Assembly: GCA_009733575.1 (NCBI GenBank)
Contig: ML769493.1
Location: 1 to 64,000, forward strand
Direction: 5' to 3'
DNA: 64,000 nt
DNA from: Gymnopus androsaceus JB14
Lineage: Eukaryota > Basidiomycota > Agaricomycetes > Agaricales > Omphalotaceae
Shown: positions 11,501 through 23,662 of the stretch, in pieces
How the letters are laid out: every line of letters begins with the position of its first letter
How positions within the stretch are numbered: position 1 is the first letter of the stretch
Made by a program: the position numbers and the translations under genes
The notes under the pieces: generated by a model
Told to the model about the DNA's origin: nothing
The model's input: only the letters and a program-made list of their open reading frames with translations
The model's database searches: none

Positions 11501-12918
11501 GTGCTGGATAATTAATCGATAGTTGATTTAGGTAGTGGATGGGAGACTGAAAGAGCGCTTGAATCAAAAGCCGTGTCAAAAATAAAAGCGCCGGCGCCAT
11601 CTCTTTGCTTTCATCTTTCACGATCGTCTCCAACCAAGTAGACTAGGCTATACTTGACAACCGAGGAACGCTGCATGGATTCTTTGGGCCGCGCTCTTTT
11701 TATGCGACGTACAGGCAGGGTACGTCCAACTCGATTCCATCTCCAGTTCTCATTCAGCTCACTAGAGTTAGGTGATATAACAAGAAGAACTACGTAGTAC
11801 TCTATCAGATTATACAGTTTGCTTGCTATGGTCGTAGAAGTTTTGAAACAGTTATTGATGCTGGTACCAGTGACGTTGTCTTCCTGTCTTGAGGATGACC
11901 TTGCTTTTCTGCATGCGTCCATCTTGTTTTCTTATTCCGATTCTTGAACGATGCTGACCGTCGAGCTTATAACCCACCTCAGCAGTATACTTGACCACGT
12001 TGCATCGCAGCTTCGCACAATCTTCCACAGGGAGGAAATGAAATACACCTTGGGCTAGTGGAAGGGCGAGTCAAGGTGAGCACTGTCGATTCCTTATCCA
12101 TCTTGAAACTTTTCATCTGATTTCCACCACCAGCCTTTGCTACTTCCCGACACTATCGTTCAAGCCCGATACTACATCAGACTTCGTATTTGTTTTACTC
12201 AATCTTCTGGGGATTCGATTCGGTTTCTCAACAATTTTTATCGCGTCTACAGCTGAAGCAGCCATGGCTGGATTCTCTACTCCACTACTTTTGAACATTG
12301 CTAGCCCTGATATTCATTTCGCCAATAAGAATACATCATGCATCCATTTTCGCATCTACAGCTCCAAAGCAAGAACAAGCGAAAGTATCGACTGCGTTGC
12401 GGCTCTCGAACTTCGTTGTCGCGTTCGAAGAGTTACTGGACAAAGATGCGGTTATCATTGTACCACCCTTGTACTCGTCCATCGTCGTTCCCACCCTTCA
12501 CGATATTTGTATCGATTTCCCACCCTGTTGCTCTACATTCAAGTTCCGGTTTTTCTTGTCGGTCCTCCTGCTATCCCTCAATTCAAAAAAAAAAAAAAAA
12601 CGACCGAAAGGTCGGTTTTCACGGCTACACGCCTGTTCGCGAGACGAACCTCAATGCGATTGGACGCAGAAAAATGATCTGTATGAACATTGCATGGCCT
12701 GGAACGCATTAGAATTTGAAATATCAATAACGACCGGACAAACGTCCCATGTTATATCCATCATCTATCGCCCGTCACGCTCCTTTATCGTCGCCCTACC
12801 ATCTTCATTCATCACCCAAGGGGCGACCATCGTCCCGCTACTGTCGCCCTGCGGGCCTTCCCCACCACCGTCGTCCCTAGGTCGATTTATATATGTTACA
12901 CCTTATAGCTGTTACACC

Positions 12919-12952
12919 CCAATTTATCAGAGTAACTTCACTGATAAATTGG
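12919..12952. repeat. Perfect hairpin upstream of DUF2235 copy A
   Basis: CCAATTTATCAG is followed by a 10-base loop and CTGATAAATTGG, a perfect 12-bp stem. The equivalent site in copy B (about 23663-23746) forms a longer stem with the same loop. It may be a degenerate fold-back element or a structural site. No function can be read from sequence. Confidence 0.6.
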
Positions 12953-13316
12953 TATGATATAGATAAGTACCTGGGACTGGTCGACAGCGTTTACACAATA
13001 TCGACGGAGAAAAACCTCGAAATTTGAGGAACTTAATGTAACTTGCGACCTGCTTACAGTGCTAAGCGGTCGTTCCGCTTATCTACCACAGAAGGGTGGG
13101 GCCGTGTAAACGAACGACCTTGGCGAGGTGCGGGAGATTGATAGCTTAAAACTAAGCTTAGGCTACTATTAGTTTTAAGCTCGCCATGCATACTATACTG
13201 ACTGGATGTCAACGACAGGCATCGACAGCTGTTATGGTACGGATTTGTACCTTTCTAATGTACCTGAATGGTATCGGATACTCTTTGGTACCGAAGCTCG
13301 TCTGCCTCTAGTAGCA

Positions 13317-13324
13317 TATATAAA
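13317..13324 (+). promoter_or_regulatory. TATA box of DUF2235 copy A
   Basis: TATATAAA lies 65 bases upstream of the chosen ATG at 13389 and is conserved at the same place in copy B. It argues against starting translation at the in-frame upstream ATG at 13206, which would lie before the TATA box. Confidence 0.5.
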
Positions 13325-13388
13325 GACCACTAGTAGGTCCATGCAATACCATCTCGCTACTAGTACCCCTCTCTTCTCTAAACAAGCC

Positions 13389-15564
13389 ATGCCCGAGTCA
13401 TCGTATATTCCTAAACGCTCTCCAGATGCGAAATTCCGTACTCTCATCGTCCTGCTGGATGGAACTGGAGACAGCGTTGATAATGATGTGGGTTTCTTTG
13501 CTCTATTGTACTAGCGGTAACTTACCACATATCTACAGGTGACCAATATCGTCAGGCTCAGGGACATGCTCTGCGACGAGTGGAATGAAAACCAGAAGGT
13601 TTTATATGTGGTAAATACTTTATGATGCGTTCTAAAGATCAGCCGCTGATCACATCCTGCAGCAAGGAATTGGTTCAAAAACGGACGATTCATGGCAGAC
13701 CTGGACTCATCGGGTTCGTTATCTTTACAGTTTATGTCAAGGATCTGATTTTGAGGTCTTGTACTTAGATGATTGACCAGGCCATTGCCGGAAGCTTTCA
13801 TAAGTTTGTTATCAGTATGTATGGTTTCCGTGACTCTTTCTTACATGCTTACTTATTCGTAACACGCAGAGCCCTACGAGTGGCTGGCGCAGAATTGTAT
13901 GTTCTTTTTCAATGAAGATGTGTTTTAGAATCTCACTTTTTAATGTCTACAGACAACGATGGCGATAAAATCTGCATTTTTGGCTTCTCCCGAGGAGCAT
14001 ATACAGCTAGAGTGTGCGTAGCTTCCAGGCTTCTTGTTTCTAAAGACAAGCTGAATTACCGCGATTAGTCTTGCGGGAATGATTAATGGCCTTGGCCTTC
14101 TTCCCAAGGAAAAGAGCGATCAGGGTGAAAAAGTGTACGACCAATACGATGATTATGCACAACTTCGGGACAAGGCGAGGGGCGACCCGGGGAAGCTTGC
14201 ACGCCTCTTTAACGTGGTATATCCACTCCTTGGGAAGGCGAAAATCGAACCTGAAAGAAACCCGGAGAAAAAAGAACAGGAGTTGCTTGCGAGTCTGAAA
14301 GAACAATGGGACGAATTCAAAGTAAAGAATGAGTGCCAGGAAGTCTTTATAGATTTCTTGGGTTGCTGGTGGGTCTAGGAAATAATATATATCCTGGTTA
14401 ATTGCTGATCCATAGTCGCAGGGATAGTGTGAACTCTGTTGGCTATGGCAGTTCCATCAAGCTTCCCCTCACCCGCACCAATGATATGGTGCGCACATTT
14501 AGGCATGCTATTGCCCTTGACGAGCATCGCGTCAAGTTCAAGCAAACCAACTGGAAAGGCCCACGCAAGGAGGGTTCTGATTCCGCAGATAACCAAATAG
14601 TAAGAAACCAAGGTGCGAGACAAATGTTGAGGAGGTTTGGTTTGCTGGCTGCCACTGCGGTAAGTTCAGACTTACCGCTGCGTAATGAAACAATGGGAGT
14701 CTAACTTTTCCTGTTGCTTCAGATGTTGGAGGTGGCTCCGTTCCCAATGGCACCAGGCCCAACCTTGCACACATCTCTCTGAGATGGATGGTCCGCGAAT
14801 GCTTCAGAATGAACAGCAGCATACTCTTCAAAGAACAACGCATTAAGGCCATCGGCATCGACCCTTCCTCTATTTACCCAATTGTCAAACATCGTCCGGA
14901 AATCTCTTCCTTCTCCTCTAGCTCCTCTGACATCGCCGTCGCCGATCCCCAGACATGGGGAGAATATTTCTACAGCTGGATACCTTCCACCTCAAAGCTG
15001 CCCGAGACACTGCCGATCCCGACACAGTCTGAAGAAGAGCTGGATGCGATTGACGCTCTCGCTCCAGCATATGACCAACTAACACTCCACCCTGGAAAAT
15101 GGTGGTTGATGGAAAAAAAGAAGGAGAAAAAGAATTGGCGAGGAGAGGATGGGAAGCAGGTGGAAGTGCAGGAAACACATAATAACCACGGGCGAACCAT
15201 CCCACCGCACTCTTACTCTCATGGTGGCAAGATCAAGGTGCATCGGACGGTTCAGATACGTATGGAGGCTACGTTCGGGGGTGGAAAACGAGAAAGGGCA
15301 GAATATATCCCGCTTGCAAGGGTTGGACTTAAGAAGGCACGGCATGAGGACAAGAAAACCTTTGAACAAGCTGTGAATGAAGGCTGGATTCAGTGGGTGC
15401 TTGAACTGTGCGGAAGGTTTTTATTATTATTATTAGGGATCTGGGTTATTATAGGTTATTATTTTGCCGTTCGTTTGTTTTACCTGCTGCTATGCACGTA
15501 CACTCATTTTTATACTCAATTGCTGATCTACATCCCACTCATAGTCTATCATTTTGCGAACTAG
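13389..15564 (+). pseudogene. DUF2235 alpha/beta-hydrolase-like protein, copy A (one frameshift)
   Basis: Nine exons are inferred: 13389-13487, 13539-13610, 13663-13713, 13769-13814, 13870-13896, 13953-14013, 14069-14368, 14422-14659 and 14723-15564. Together they give about 578 aa if one base missing near 14591 is allowed for. The family hallmarks are present: RTLIVLLDGTGDS at the N terminus, the nucleophile elbow IFGFSRGAYTAR, FLGCWDSVNSVG, and, split by intron 8, the WFAGCHCDVGGGS motif, which supplies a His/Asp. A C-terminal hydrophobic stretch (LLLLLGIWVIIGYYF) suggests a membrane anchor. Fungal DUF2235 proteins resemble bacterial Tle1-type lipases. Substrate is unknown. Copy B has the missing base, so the lesion may be recent or a sequencing error. 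Confidence 0.75.
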
Positions 15565-15719
15565 TCAATTCAATATAGCTTTCTTGTAATATATCCTGCT
15601 TAAATTCCGTAATTGAAATTGATATCAAAACCAAGTGTACTAGCCAGACTGGTGCAGACGCAAGTCCTCTGATGGTAAGTTGTGCTGAATCTTTTCTCTC
15701 GACGGGTGTAGTAGCCTTT

Positions 15720-16400
15720 GTTAAGCTCTACTAGTGCTCGACATCGTATGACCTTTTGCTTAAATCTGCTTAGCTCATCCGAGTCTGCGATATCCTCCGT
15801 TCGACACTGTTATAATGATCCCTACCCCAATGATACCTTCTATATCCGCATTTCTCTCTAAACTAACATATTTTTGAGTGGAACTTATCGGGTCCAAGGA
15901 AGATAGATATTGACTACCTCCGCTTGCCCTTTCTACAAGCTTCGCTCCCTCGTAAAAAGTGGACGATGCGATATGCGGCGAATGATCTTTGAAACGACTC
16001 GGACGAGAAGGGAGGGTCCGAAAGTTCGGAGTCGAGTGGTTTCCTGGATCCAGTCTTTTCGCTTGCGCATTAATTCGTCAACTTAAGTCATTTCGACGAC
16101 TCACGTAGCCGCCATCACTTTTAGAGAATTTGGAATCGCCTGCGCTGGAAATCCTTTGGATGTTTTCACCATTGGTAGTTTCATTTCAACGACGCATACG
16201 CCATCGCAGATGAGTCTCCGAATTCATCCTCTCGCTTACCTCGGCTCGAGAAAAAAACAGGACTATCCGAGCACACTTCGGCAAAGACCAAGAGCGGGAG
16301 TTGTTCCGTCCTATTCATGGCATGTTTGGGTTCCTTTATAGAGGGACGGAAGGAAGTGGAGCAGAATTCGATATACATATCAACATACTGAAATATTGAT
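15720..16400 (+). repeat. Spacer module S2
   Basis: This belongs to the same family as the spacer at 4660-5450, with the blocks CTGCGATATCCTCCG, GGAACTTATCGGGTCC and the ACGACGCATACGCCATCGC run. The last part (16170-16400) matches 42000-42290 closely and recurs inverted at 50080-50345. There are no intact frames. From 15565 to 15720 is the 3' flank of the DUF2235 copy. Confidence 0.6.
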
Positions 16401-16411
16401 AATTGAGACTT

Positions 16412-18015
16412 CTATCTGGTGTAGGAATACTCGATGAATGGTGACAACTTCTTCCTACAGTTTTCATAATCATGAACCTGAACTCGCAATGTGTTCGCTG
16501 AGCGATCAGTCAAAGGTATCAGAGCTGCAATGGCCTCCCTATGTTCCTTTCCGAACAAGATTGACCAAGCCTCTTTTGACAAACCACTATGTACCCCTTC
16601 AGAATATGGGGCAAAGTCCTTCCATATTGTCATACATAGCACAAGATACGCCAAATGTGGGAGCATCCCCAGAATAGTGCTGTAGATGGGTTTGATATTC
16701 TGAGGCGATACAAGCATGAAAAAGCGTAGGCCAGAGAGACATCAAAACAGGACGTACACAACGTTTCGATGACGCAAAATCGAACCAACATTCAAGATGA
16801 GTGAGATTGGGGCAAGAGGAAATGATAGAGCTGATGTTATCTAGGCTATATCCTTCTGGCTCGCGGAGGTATAGTTGACGAATAGAGGCCGTCTTTGACA
16901 ATGCATCCCGGATTTGCGCACACCGTTCAGAACATGGCGCGACCAGTCGCAAACACCAATCCAAAGAAAGGCTTTCCAACCGAGAGACGCCTAGATTACA
17001 CACAAGAATGCCATCCTCTACAAAACCCTCCAAGCGCCGAAGTTTTGGGAGTATTCCTGGGGTAGCTAATGGCCGAGCGGAAGTCGTCGACGTGTAAACA
17101 CAATACTCCAGCACCTCAATCATGGGATGACGCCGAAAGAAGTGTTTTAGGGAATCGGATAACTTTTCTTTGTAGTCAGCGTATTCGAAGGCAAACTCGA
17201 TCAAAGCAGGGAATGAAAAACTGCTGTCGTTCAATATATTTGATAAAGTCTCTGACCGTTGGTCTGACAATGGCAGCCTAAGTGATAATCGTTTCAGTCT
17301 AGGACTGGAGGTGGGCAGCTGCTTGATTAATTTAGCCAGCGTTAGGTGATCGGCTGAGAAATATGAAGTGAGCAGTTCTATGGATATGATCATACTACTT
17401 ACGAGGACAGTTGAGAGCGTAGGGAAAATCCAGCTCCAGTGTAATTAATGAGGTCCACATAGAGACTTCTACCGTTGAAAGATGAAAAGTCAGTGATGAT
17501 ATATAGGAATCAAGGTGTATAACACTCACGGCCAACGATACGTTCAATTGTGTATTATCCACAGACTTCATTTGCATGGGGCAGCTGAGAATGAGTTCCT
17601 CAAGGATCTTTAGAGCAGGAGGGACGCTGCCACCAGTACTTGTGGAAGAGTGAAGTTCGAGTGAAATGTGAATGACTGTATGGCACCGTTGGTAGCATAC
17701 AAAGCGATATTTTTCATGACAGAATCTATCTGCTTTTGAAGAGCAATTGCGCTTTTCCTCCTCCGAGTTGGTGATACTGTGAACTTTTTGATAAAAGAAG
17801 CGGGATGGGCTCCAGTCAAAGGCCGTCGAGAACGTGCGAGTGTAGGCAGAGCCTTGTTGGCAACATCCCGGTACAGGAAAGAGTTGAAGGAATCATGGAA
17901 GCGTTTGGAAACTAGGGTAAGAGCCTTCAGAGTACGCGGATCATCGGAGATTTTCGTCTCCAATTAGAAGAAACAGTTCGTTTGGCAAGGCGTTGAAACC
18001 AGATTCGCGATTCAT
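16412..18015 (-). pseudogene. F-box/LRR-like protein, copy F2 (frameshifted)
   Basis: Exon structure is as in copy F1. The ATG at 18015 opens MNRESGFNALPNELFLLIGD. An extra base near 17955 shifts the frame just before ISDDPRTLKAL, and a lost base near 17640 (LPQVL then a shift) breaks the end of exon 1. The long third exon is open (LIKQLPTSSPRLKRLSL through ISSCPNLTHLECWFD), as is the C-terminal exon 16412-16695. The two exon-1 shifts make it a probable pseudogene. It is closest in content to copies F5 and F6 (FSFPALIEFA and YKEKLSDS) rather than F1, F3 and F4, so two subgroups exist. Confidence 0.7.
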
Positions 18016-18137
18016 GACTAGAAAGAAAGAATTAAGTAGGAGAATTTCCAGGCTGTGAATAAGTATCGATTGCTGTATACCAGAGAGGATCTGCCCAGAA
18101 AATATGCTTCACAATGAGAGGCGAAAGGAAAGAAGAC

Positions 18138-18154
18138 GAATCGGCGCTAAAGCA
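18138..18154 (-). promoter_or_regulatory. Conserved upstream motif of F-box copy F2
   Basis: GAATCGGCGCTAAAGCA lies about 125 bases upstream of the F2 start. It is the same block found before the other F-box copies. Confidence 0.35.
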
Positions 18155-18359
18155 TAGAGCGCCCAACGCAAGGAGTCAAAATTTGTACAAGTGTCATCGC
18201 AGAGAGTTGGATATAATCTCTTCATGTGCTAGGCGCAGCTAGGAATAAAGATGGATGGCTAATAAGCAGTAACTGTAAAGCAACAACAGGACGTCCAATC
18301 TAGATATGGGCAAAACAGCTAGTATATATCACTCAATTCCCAGCAGACGCTGGAAACCC

Positions 18360-19657
18360 ATCCTTCTCCTTCAAACTAACACTCTCCGCCCGCATCGACA
18401 CGATATCCTCTCCCTTCCCTTCCCTTTCAATCCCAGCCCCACCAAACACCTCCCTTAGCACCCCTCACATCCTCGACATAAACCAATCTGATTGCCTCAC
18501 TATCCGGCACGTTCTCCTCGATATCCGCCCGATGAGCAGTAGGTAAGTACCAGGATACCAGTGCAATGAGCAGCGGGAATATCCTCTTCAGTCCACCGGC
18601 TGGAGAACGTGTCCTTCGCCTTATTTAAAGCAAGGTTACAAGTCAACTGTAGCTCACCGGCATCCCTCCTACCTCCACTACCGATCCAAGACTAATCAAC
18701 GCACTCAAAATCGCAGTCCCAGCACTGGGTCCTTCCTTCCCAATGCTTCCCTCCGGCATGTGTATATATACATCCCGAGTGGAAAGCCACCGCTCATCCT
18801 CCGTCGACGTTATACGAAGATCATACGCATACACTTTCACTCATGATAAGGCTATTTGAACAGATTCATGGATGACTTCGCCGACTCTACCGGTTAAGAT
18901 GAGGGAGCCTTTTCCGGGCGTGGTCTACGAAGGAAGGATTGGTGTTGTTAGCCAGCAATACACAAAAGTTCGTATAGTTGACCTACCAGAGTTTCGATAG
19001 GCATCACTGCTCCGCTTCTATTACCCAAGTATCCCAATCCCGTACTGACGCCTTTAACCAGCCTTCCGGGACCTTTATACATCCGATCTTTCTGTTACAC
19101 CGGAGGTCCGACGTAGTCTTTGAGGTTATCGGCCGTGATAAGGACATGCACAGAGGAAGGTATGACGAGGGGAGTTCGCTTCTGAGTTGTCGTCGGGTGC
19201 GTCTTCTGGTCGTGTTCAGGGTCGGGCTGGGAAAGTGGTGCGTTAGGTGAGTCTGTGCCCGTGGTGGGTGAGTCGGATTTGGTGGAACGGCGGCGGTGGC
19301 GGCAGCTGCGTCTACTGGTAGCGCAGGCTCAGGTAATCCATCTTCACCAAGGTCTTCAACGATCTTTAATGCGGTTTTGCGGTAGATCTGCAAAGACTAG
19401 TAGTCAGCAGAGGGGCGCAGCTTGGCGTTAAAGCTCAACTCAACAACGCACCTCAACGCACCTTCTTGATCATCTTTTTCAGATTTCGCACACCACTCTC
19501 TAGCGTACATCAGCATCTTGGAGACCTGAAGAGGCTTTTGCTTGAGGTATCTAGAATAAGCCATATAAGCCAACTGCAGAAAAAAGTAGGAATGTATCGT
19601 GCATACCTTTCCGCAATAACCTTCTTTTCTTCACTGACGTATCAACTGACCTCCAGA
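18360..19657 (-). pseudogene. Mitochondrial Lon protease, truncated copy L1
   Basis: This is the C-terminal part of a Lon gene, reading leftward: the end of the AAA+ domain (YRKTALKIVEDLGEDGLPEP), the linker, and the protease domain including [20 protein letters not shown] with the catalytic serine. The lysine-containing segment ([14 protein letters not shown] in copy L3) is destroyed by a deletion near 18540-18640, and frames shift repeatedly. The gene is interrupted at 19657 by the CACTA element. Forty bases of Lon resume at 22127-22166, then the copy ends at the junction with the DUF2235 unit. Confidence 0.75.
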
Positions 19658-20169
19658 CACTACGCCAGCGCCAATTAAAATCGGGCGAAATCATTGGAGA
19701 AATTATCTTTGTGATAAGTTCACATTTTCGGTACGAATTACGGCTGAAAAAGACCACGTTTTTCCTAGGGAAAACAAATTGAGAAAGAAAGAGAATTTCG
19801 CTTGGAAATCTTACATGATTTCACCTGATAAACATATCGTGATTGATTATCTCTTTCGGTCCGAATTTCGCCAGTAATCTAATATCTTTCCCGTGTGAAA
19901 AAGATAAGGAAACCGCTTATCTTTTTCACGTGTGATTCATTTTGTATTTCGCTCAGGAAAGTTAATACCCAGGAATTGGGCAGGAACTGGGCAGGAATCA
20001 TGTGACTGTGTCTTCCCTTACTGCATTCGACGTTCCAGTCCTACCATACTATCGGAAAGTGTCTTCAGCGTGCAGGATATTTTATCCAAGGACCCTGTTA
20101 TCAGCTCACGTTCGGCATGACGATCTATGACGATAGTATGACATCGAAACTCAAACTTAATCCCAGTCA

Positions 20170-20683
20170 GGGACGTTAGGCCCGAACAAGCTCCTTCCTC
20201 TTTCGGTACGTCAGATAAACGCCACCTGACAGCCTAACGTCATTGCAGATTATACTGATTAGGAAGATAAGTTGATTTCCTAAGTCCATCATACGCACGT
20301 CGGTCGTGGCCCGCCTCCACTGCTGTTTCCACAGCTGGTAGCTTATTACTTATATGTATTATATAAGTGCTAATGCCAAGAGTATGAGTCGTTCCTTGGC
20401 TGATTCTTTTCCGGAGAAGGAGCCAACGTTGTTAAGGGTTCACCTGCAGCTTTGCGCTTCCTCAGTGTTGTTATCTGCGAGAACGAGGACTGAGAAATTT
20501 GAGAAGAAGGGAAAGAGGGGCCTAGAATAAGTCGATCTAGCTGATACGACCGACGTGCGTATGATGGACTTAGGAAATCAACTTATCTTCCTAATCAGTA
20601 TAATCTGCAATGACGTTAGGCTGTCAGGTGGCGTTTATCTGACGTACCGAAAGAGGAAGGAGCTTGTTCGGGCCTAACGTCCC
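20170..20683. mobile_element. Nested inverted-repeat element, 514 bp
   Basis: Inverted repeats of about 135 bp start GGGACGTTAGGCCCGAACAA and end with the complement at 20683. The 7-bp sequence CCAGTCA flanks both sides (20163-20169 and 20684-20690) as a target duplication. The interior is about 240 bp with no coding frame. A 7-8 bp duplication suggests hAT- or P-like ancestry, but the superfamily is not settled. It lies wholly inside the CACTA element and so inserted later. Confidence 0.8.
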
Positions 20684-20789
20684 CCAGTCAGATTCTGGTT
20701 CGCTAATCGCGCTGTGGTATTGAATGAATTTTTTATGGTACGAAGGTTCTGTCTCCCTAGGAGGTTCCCGTTCAGCTCAGTAGAACTCC

Positions 20790-21415
20790 CTGCCTTTTAA
20801 CCCATCCTTTTATTGTGCTCGCATTCTCCCTCCATAAGGAAGTTCGCGCTCTCGCATGTTGCCAAGAAGATCGAGCCGAACGTCGATCCAACGATTCAGA
20901 TTCGAAAACACGCGGAAAGGACACGTGAAGGAGTTGATTCGTGTCAGAGATTCCCCAATGAAACACTGCTGTATAGGCTCGCACCGACACTATTGGATGG
21001 TGTTCAGTAGCAAGACAAGGATAGCCAATTAAATTGCATACCCAATCCCGCCAAAACACTCCCAAAACTGTAAAGTGAGATTAGTAAAGAAATTGAACGC
21101 AGAGATGCGATGATACTCACTGCGAACCGGATACGTTTGATAGGCTTGATGTAGATTCATCCACAGAAAGCACCGACCAAGCTGATTAAGATACCAGGAA
21201 GCAAGAAAGCGGGAGTAAAGTAAATGATAGAGCAAAATTGACCTGCCATTGTGACGGTTAATTGGACAAGGAGTCCAACCTCGCACGTGGCACCATCGAC
21301 TAGTTCGTACTTTTAGCGGTAATGCAATGGAGGCTGTAAAGAGGGACATAGCTTCACTGATGTCCCGCTTGCATCTTGTAATCACTCGAGATTTTGGGGT
21401 AGTGTCCAACCATCT
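20790..21415 (-). pseudogene. Captured ABC-C (MRP-type) transporter fragment
   Basis: Reading leftward, broken frames give WLDTTPKSRVITRCKRDISE, then FTPAFLLPGILISLVGAFCG, FGSVLAGLG, and GESLTRINSF plus FSNLNRWIDVRLDLLG. These match, in order, conserved segments of the second membrane domain of fungal ABC-C (multidrug resistance-associated) transporters: the TTP-SR-I-RC-QDI, TPAFLLPGIL, GS-LAGL and YNLNRWI-IR-D-LG patterns. At least two putative intron positions remain (near 21070-21115 and 21238). Stops and shifts prevent expression. It lies between the inverted repeats of the CACTA element, so it is most simply a host gene piece captured by the transposon. Confidence 0.7.
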
Positions 21416-23662
21416 GGGAACACAATTTTACGGTGAGATAGGAAACCTGGTGGACTCATAGACGCTAAAGTGGCACCTAGTACAGATTGTACGAGTTGTT
21501 TATGGAACGTGCAGAACAAGGCGCCGTTGCTTTCCGCTCTTGAAAATCATTTGTAGATTGTACATGCAAATATTTTACTCAATATAAGTAGTAGCCTCGA
21601 CAACAGTTATTTGTATAATATTTATAAGAAGAAAAGTGTGCGTTTGTAATCCTAAAAATGTCGAAGGACAGCAGGATCAAAGGGAATAGCAACGTGGAAT
21701 CGACAACAAGCCAGAGCGGGGAAAATGAAGCATCCCAGGAAAGGAAAAGGGTGTAGAGAGCGATGACCTTGCTTACAGTCACATGATTCCTGCCCAGTTC
21801 CTGCCCAATTCCTGGGTATTAACTTTCCTGAGCGAAATACAAAATGAATCACGCGTGAAAAAGATAAGCGGTTTCCTTATCTTTTTCACATGGGAAAGAT
21901 ATTAGATTACTGGCGAAATTCGGACCGAAAGAGATAATCAATCACGATATGTTTATCAGGTGAAATCATGTAAGATTTCCAAGCGAAATTCTCTTTCTTT
22001 CTCAATTTGTTTTCCCTAGGAAAAACGTGGTCTTTTTCAGCCGTAATTCGTACCGAAAATGTGAACTTATCACAAAGATAATTTCTCCAATGATTTCGCC
22101 CGATTTTAATTGGCGCTGGCATAGTGAGAACTTCCATGAGATCCAACAACGGCGCCGGGATAGTCGAAGTTACGAGCGCCTGAATCAAAGAAAAAAAGCG
22201 CCGGCGCCATCCCTTTGCGTTCATCTTTCATGATCATCTCCAACCAGTTAGACTAGGCTAGACTTGACAGCCGTGGAATGCCGCATGGATGAATGGGTTG
22301 TACTATGAATTCTTTGGGCCGGGCTCTTTCTATGCGCAGGGTACGTTCAACTCGATTCCATATCCAGTTCTCATTCAGTTCACTAGAGTTAAGCGATATA
22401 ACAAGAAGAACTACGTAGTACTCTATCAGATTATACAGCCTCTTCAACGCCTTTCCAATACATCATTTTGTTTAGGTATGAAAAACGCTTATCATTTTTC
22501 AAAACCAGCTATATCTACGGCTATGGTCGTAGAAGTCGTGAAAGATAGCTATAGATGCTGGTGCCAGTGACGTTGTATTCCTGTCTTGAGGATGATCTTG
22601 TTTTCTTAATTCTCGAGTGATGCTGACCGTATCCAGCCTCCGGCCTCAAGCCTGTCGGTCACGCAAGGGAGAGAGTACTTACTAGAAATTACCTTTCTGC
22701 TGTCTACTCATCGAGCTTATAACACACCTCAGCAGTGTACTCGACCGCGTAGCATCACAACTCTGCACGATCTTCTACAGGGAGCAAATGAGCTGCACCT
22801 TGGACTAGCGATGAAAGTGAGCAGTGTCAATTCATTATTCATCTTAAAACTTACAAATTTTCATCTGATTTCCGCCATCAGCCTTTGCTGTTTCCCGATG
22901 CTACTGTTCAGAAGAGCCTCATACACGAACGAACTCTTCAAACCCGATATTTTATTCAATCCTTCAGTTTCGGTTTCTCAGCAAATTTTGTTGCGCGTCT
23001 ACAACTAAAGCAGTCATGGCTGGATTAGCTACTTGACTACTTTTGAACATTGCTAGCCGATATTCGTTGTGACGATAAGAATACATCATACATCTAGCTT
23101 CGCATTTACAGCTGCAAAGCAAGATCAACGAAAGTATCGCCTGCGCTGTGGCTCTCAAACTTCGTTGTCGCGTTTGAAGAGTTGTTGGGGCAAAGATGCG
23201 GCTATTGGTGACGAGTATCCGCGTTGGGCATAGGTGCGTGTTATGGGCCCACAAGCTTATCATTGTGCCACCCTCGTGCTAGTCCATCGTTGCCCACTCA
23301 CAATATTCGTTTCGATTTTCCACCTTGCCGCTCTTACACTCAAGTTCCGCTCTTCTTGCCCTCTCGTTTTTCTTGTCAGTTACCTCTCTGTGCCCTCCTG
23401 CTATCCTTCAATTCAAAAAAAAACGACCGAAAGGTCGGGTTCACTGCTACACGCCTGTTCGCTCGACGAACCTCAAAGCGATTGGACATTATATGGCCTG
23501 GAGCGCATTAGAATTTAGAATATCAATAATGACCGAGCCGACAATCGTCCCATGTGATATCCGTCACGCTCTTGTATCGTCGCCCTACCATCTTCATTCA
23601 TCACCCAAGGGGCGACAATCGTCCCGCTGCTGTCGCCCCTGCGGGCCCTGCCCACCATTGTG

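Larger units (their letters stand above)
11560..13388 (+). repeat. 5' flank of the DUF2235 unit A
   Basis: This block is colinear with 22166-24158 upstream of the second DUF2235 copy, so it was duplicated with the gene. Shared features are GCGCCGGCGCCAT near the left edge, an A-run followed by the small CGACCGAAAGGTCGG hairpin near 12600, a long palindrome near 12919-12952 and a TATA box. Short open frames occur (for example 12298-12957) but are not conserved between the two copies. I do not call a gene. Confidence 0.6.
19658..22126. mobile_element. CACTA-type transposon, 2469 bp, with 351-bp inverted repeats
   Basis: The ends read CACTACGCCAGCGCC at 19658 and, reverse complemented, CACTATGCCAGCGCC at 22126. 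Nearly perfect inverted repeats span 19658-20008 and 21776-22126. The flanking triplet AGA (19655-19657 and 22127-22129) occurs once at this point in the other Lon copies (CTCGAGAACTTCC), so it is a 3-bp target duplication. CACTA ends with a 3-bp duplication define the CACTA/EnSpm superfamily. No transposase is present, so this is non-autonomous. The interior carries a decayed ABC-C transporter fragment and a nested inverted-repeat element. It inserted into Lon copy L1. Confidence 0.88.

Noticed and set aside
12298..12957. Open frame of 219 codons
   Set aside because: The homologous region of unit B (about 23070-23700) does not keep the frame. It contains a long A-run and low-complexity residues.
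13206..13388. In-frame upstream ATG extending DUF2235 copy A by 61 residues
   Set aside because: It lies upstream of the conserved TATA box, and the extension is not preserved in copy B.
14788..15564. Separate gene starting at the ATG at 14788
   Set aside because: It is the last exon of the DUF2235 gene. The frame continues upstream through the conserved DVGGGS motif and a good acceptor site.
19658..22126. Interpreting the inverted repeats as LTRs of a retroelement
   Set aside because: The repeats are inverted rather than direct, there is no primer-binding site or polyprotein, and the 3-bp duplication with CACTA ends fits a DNA transposon.
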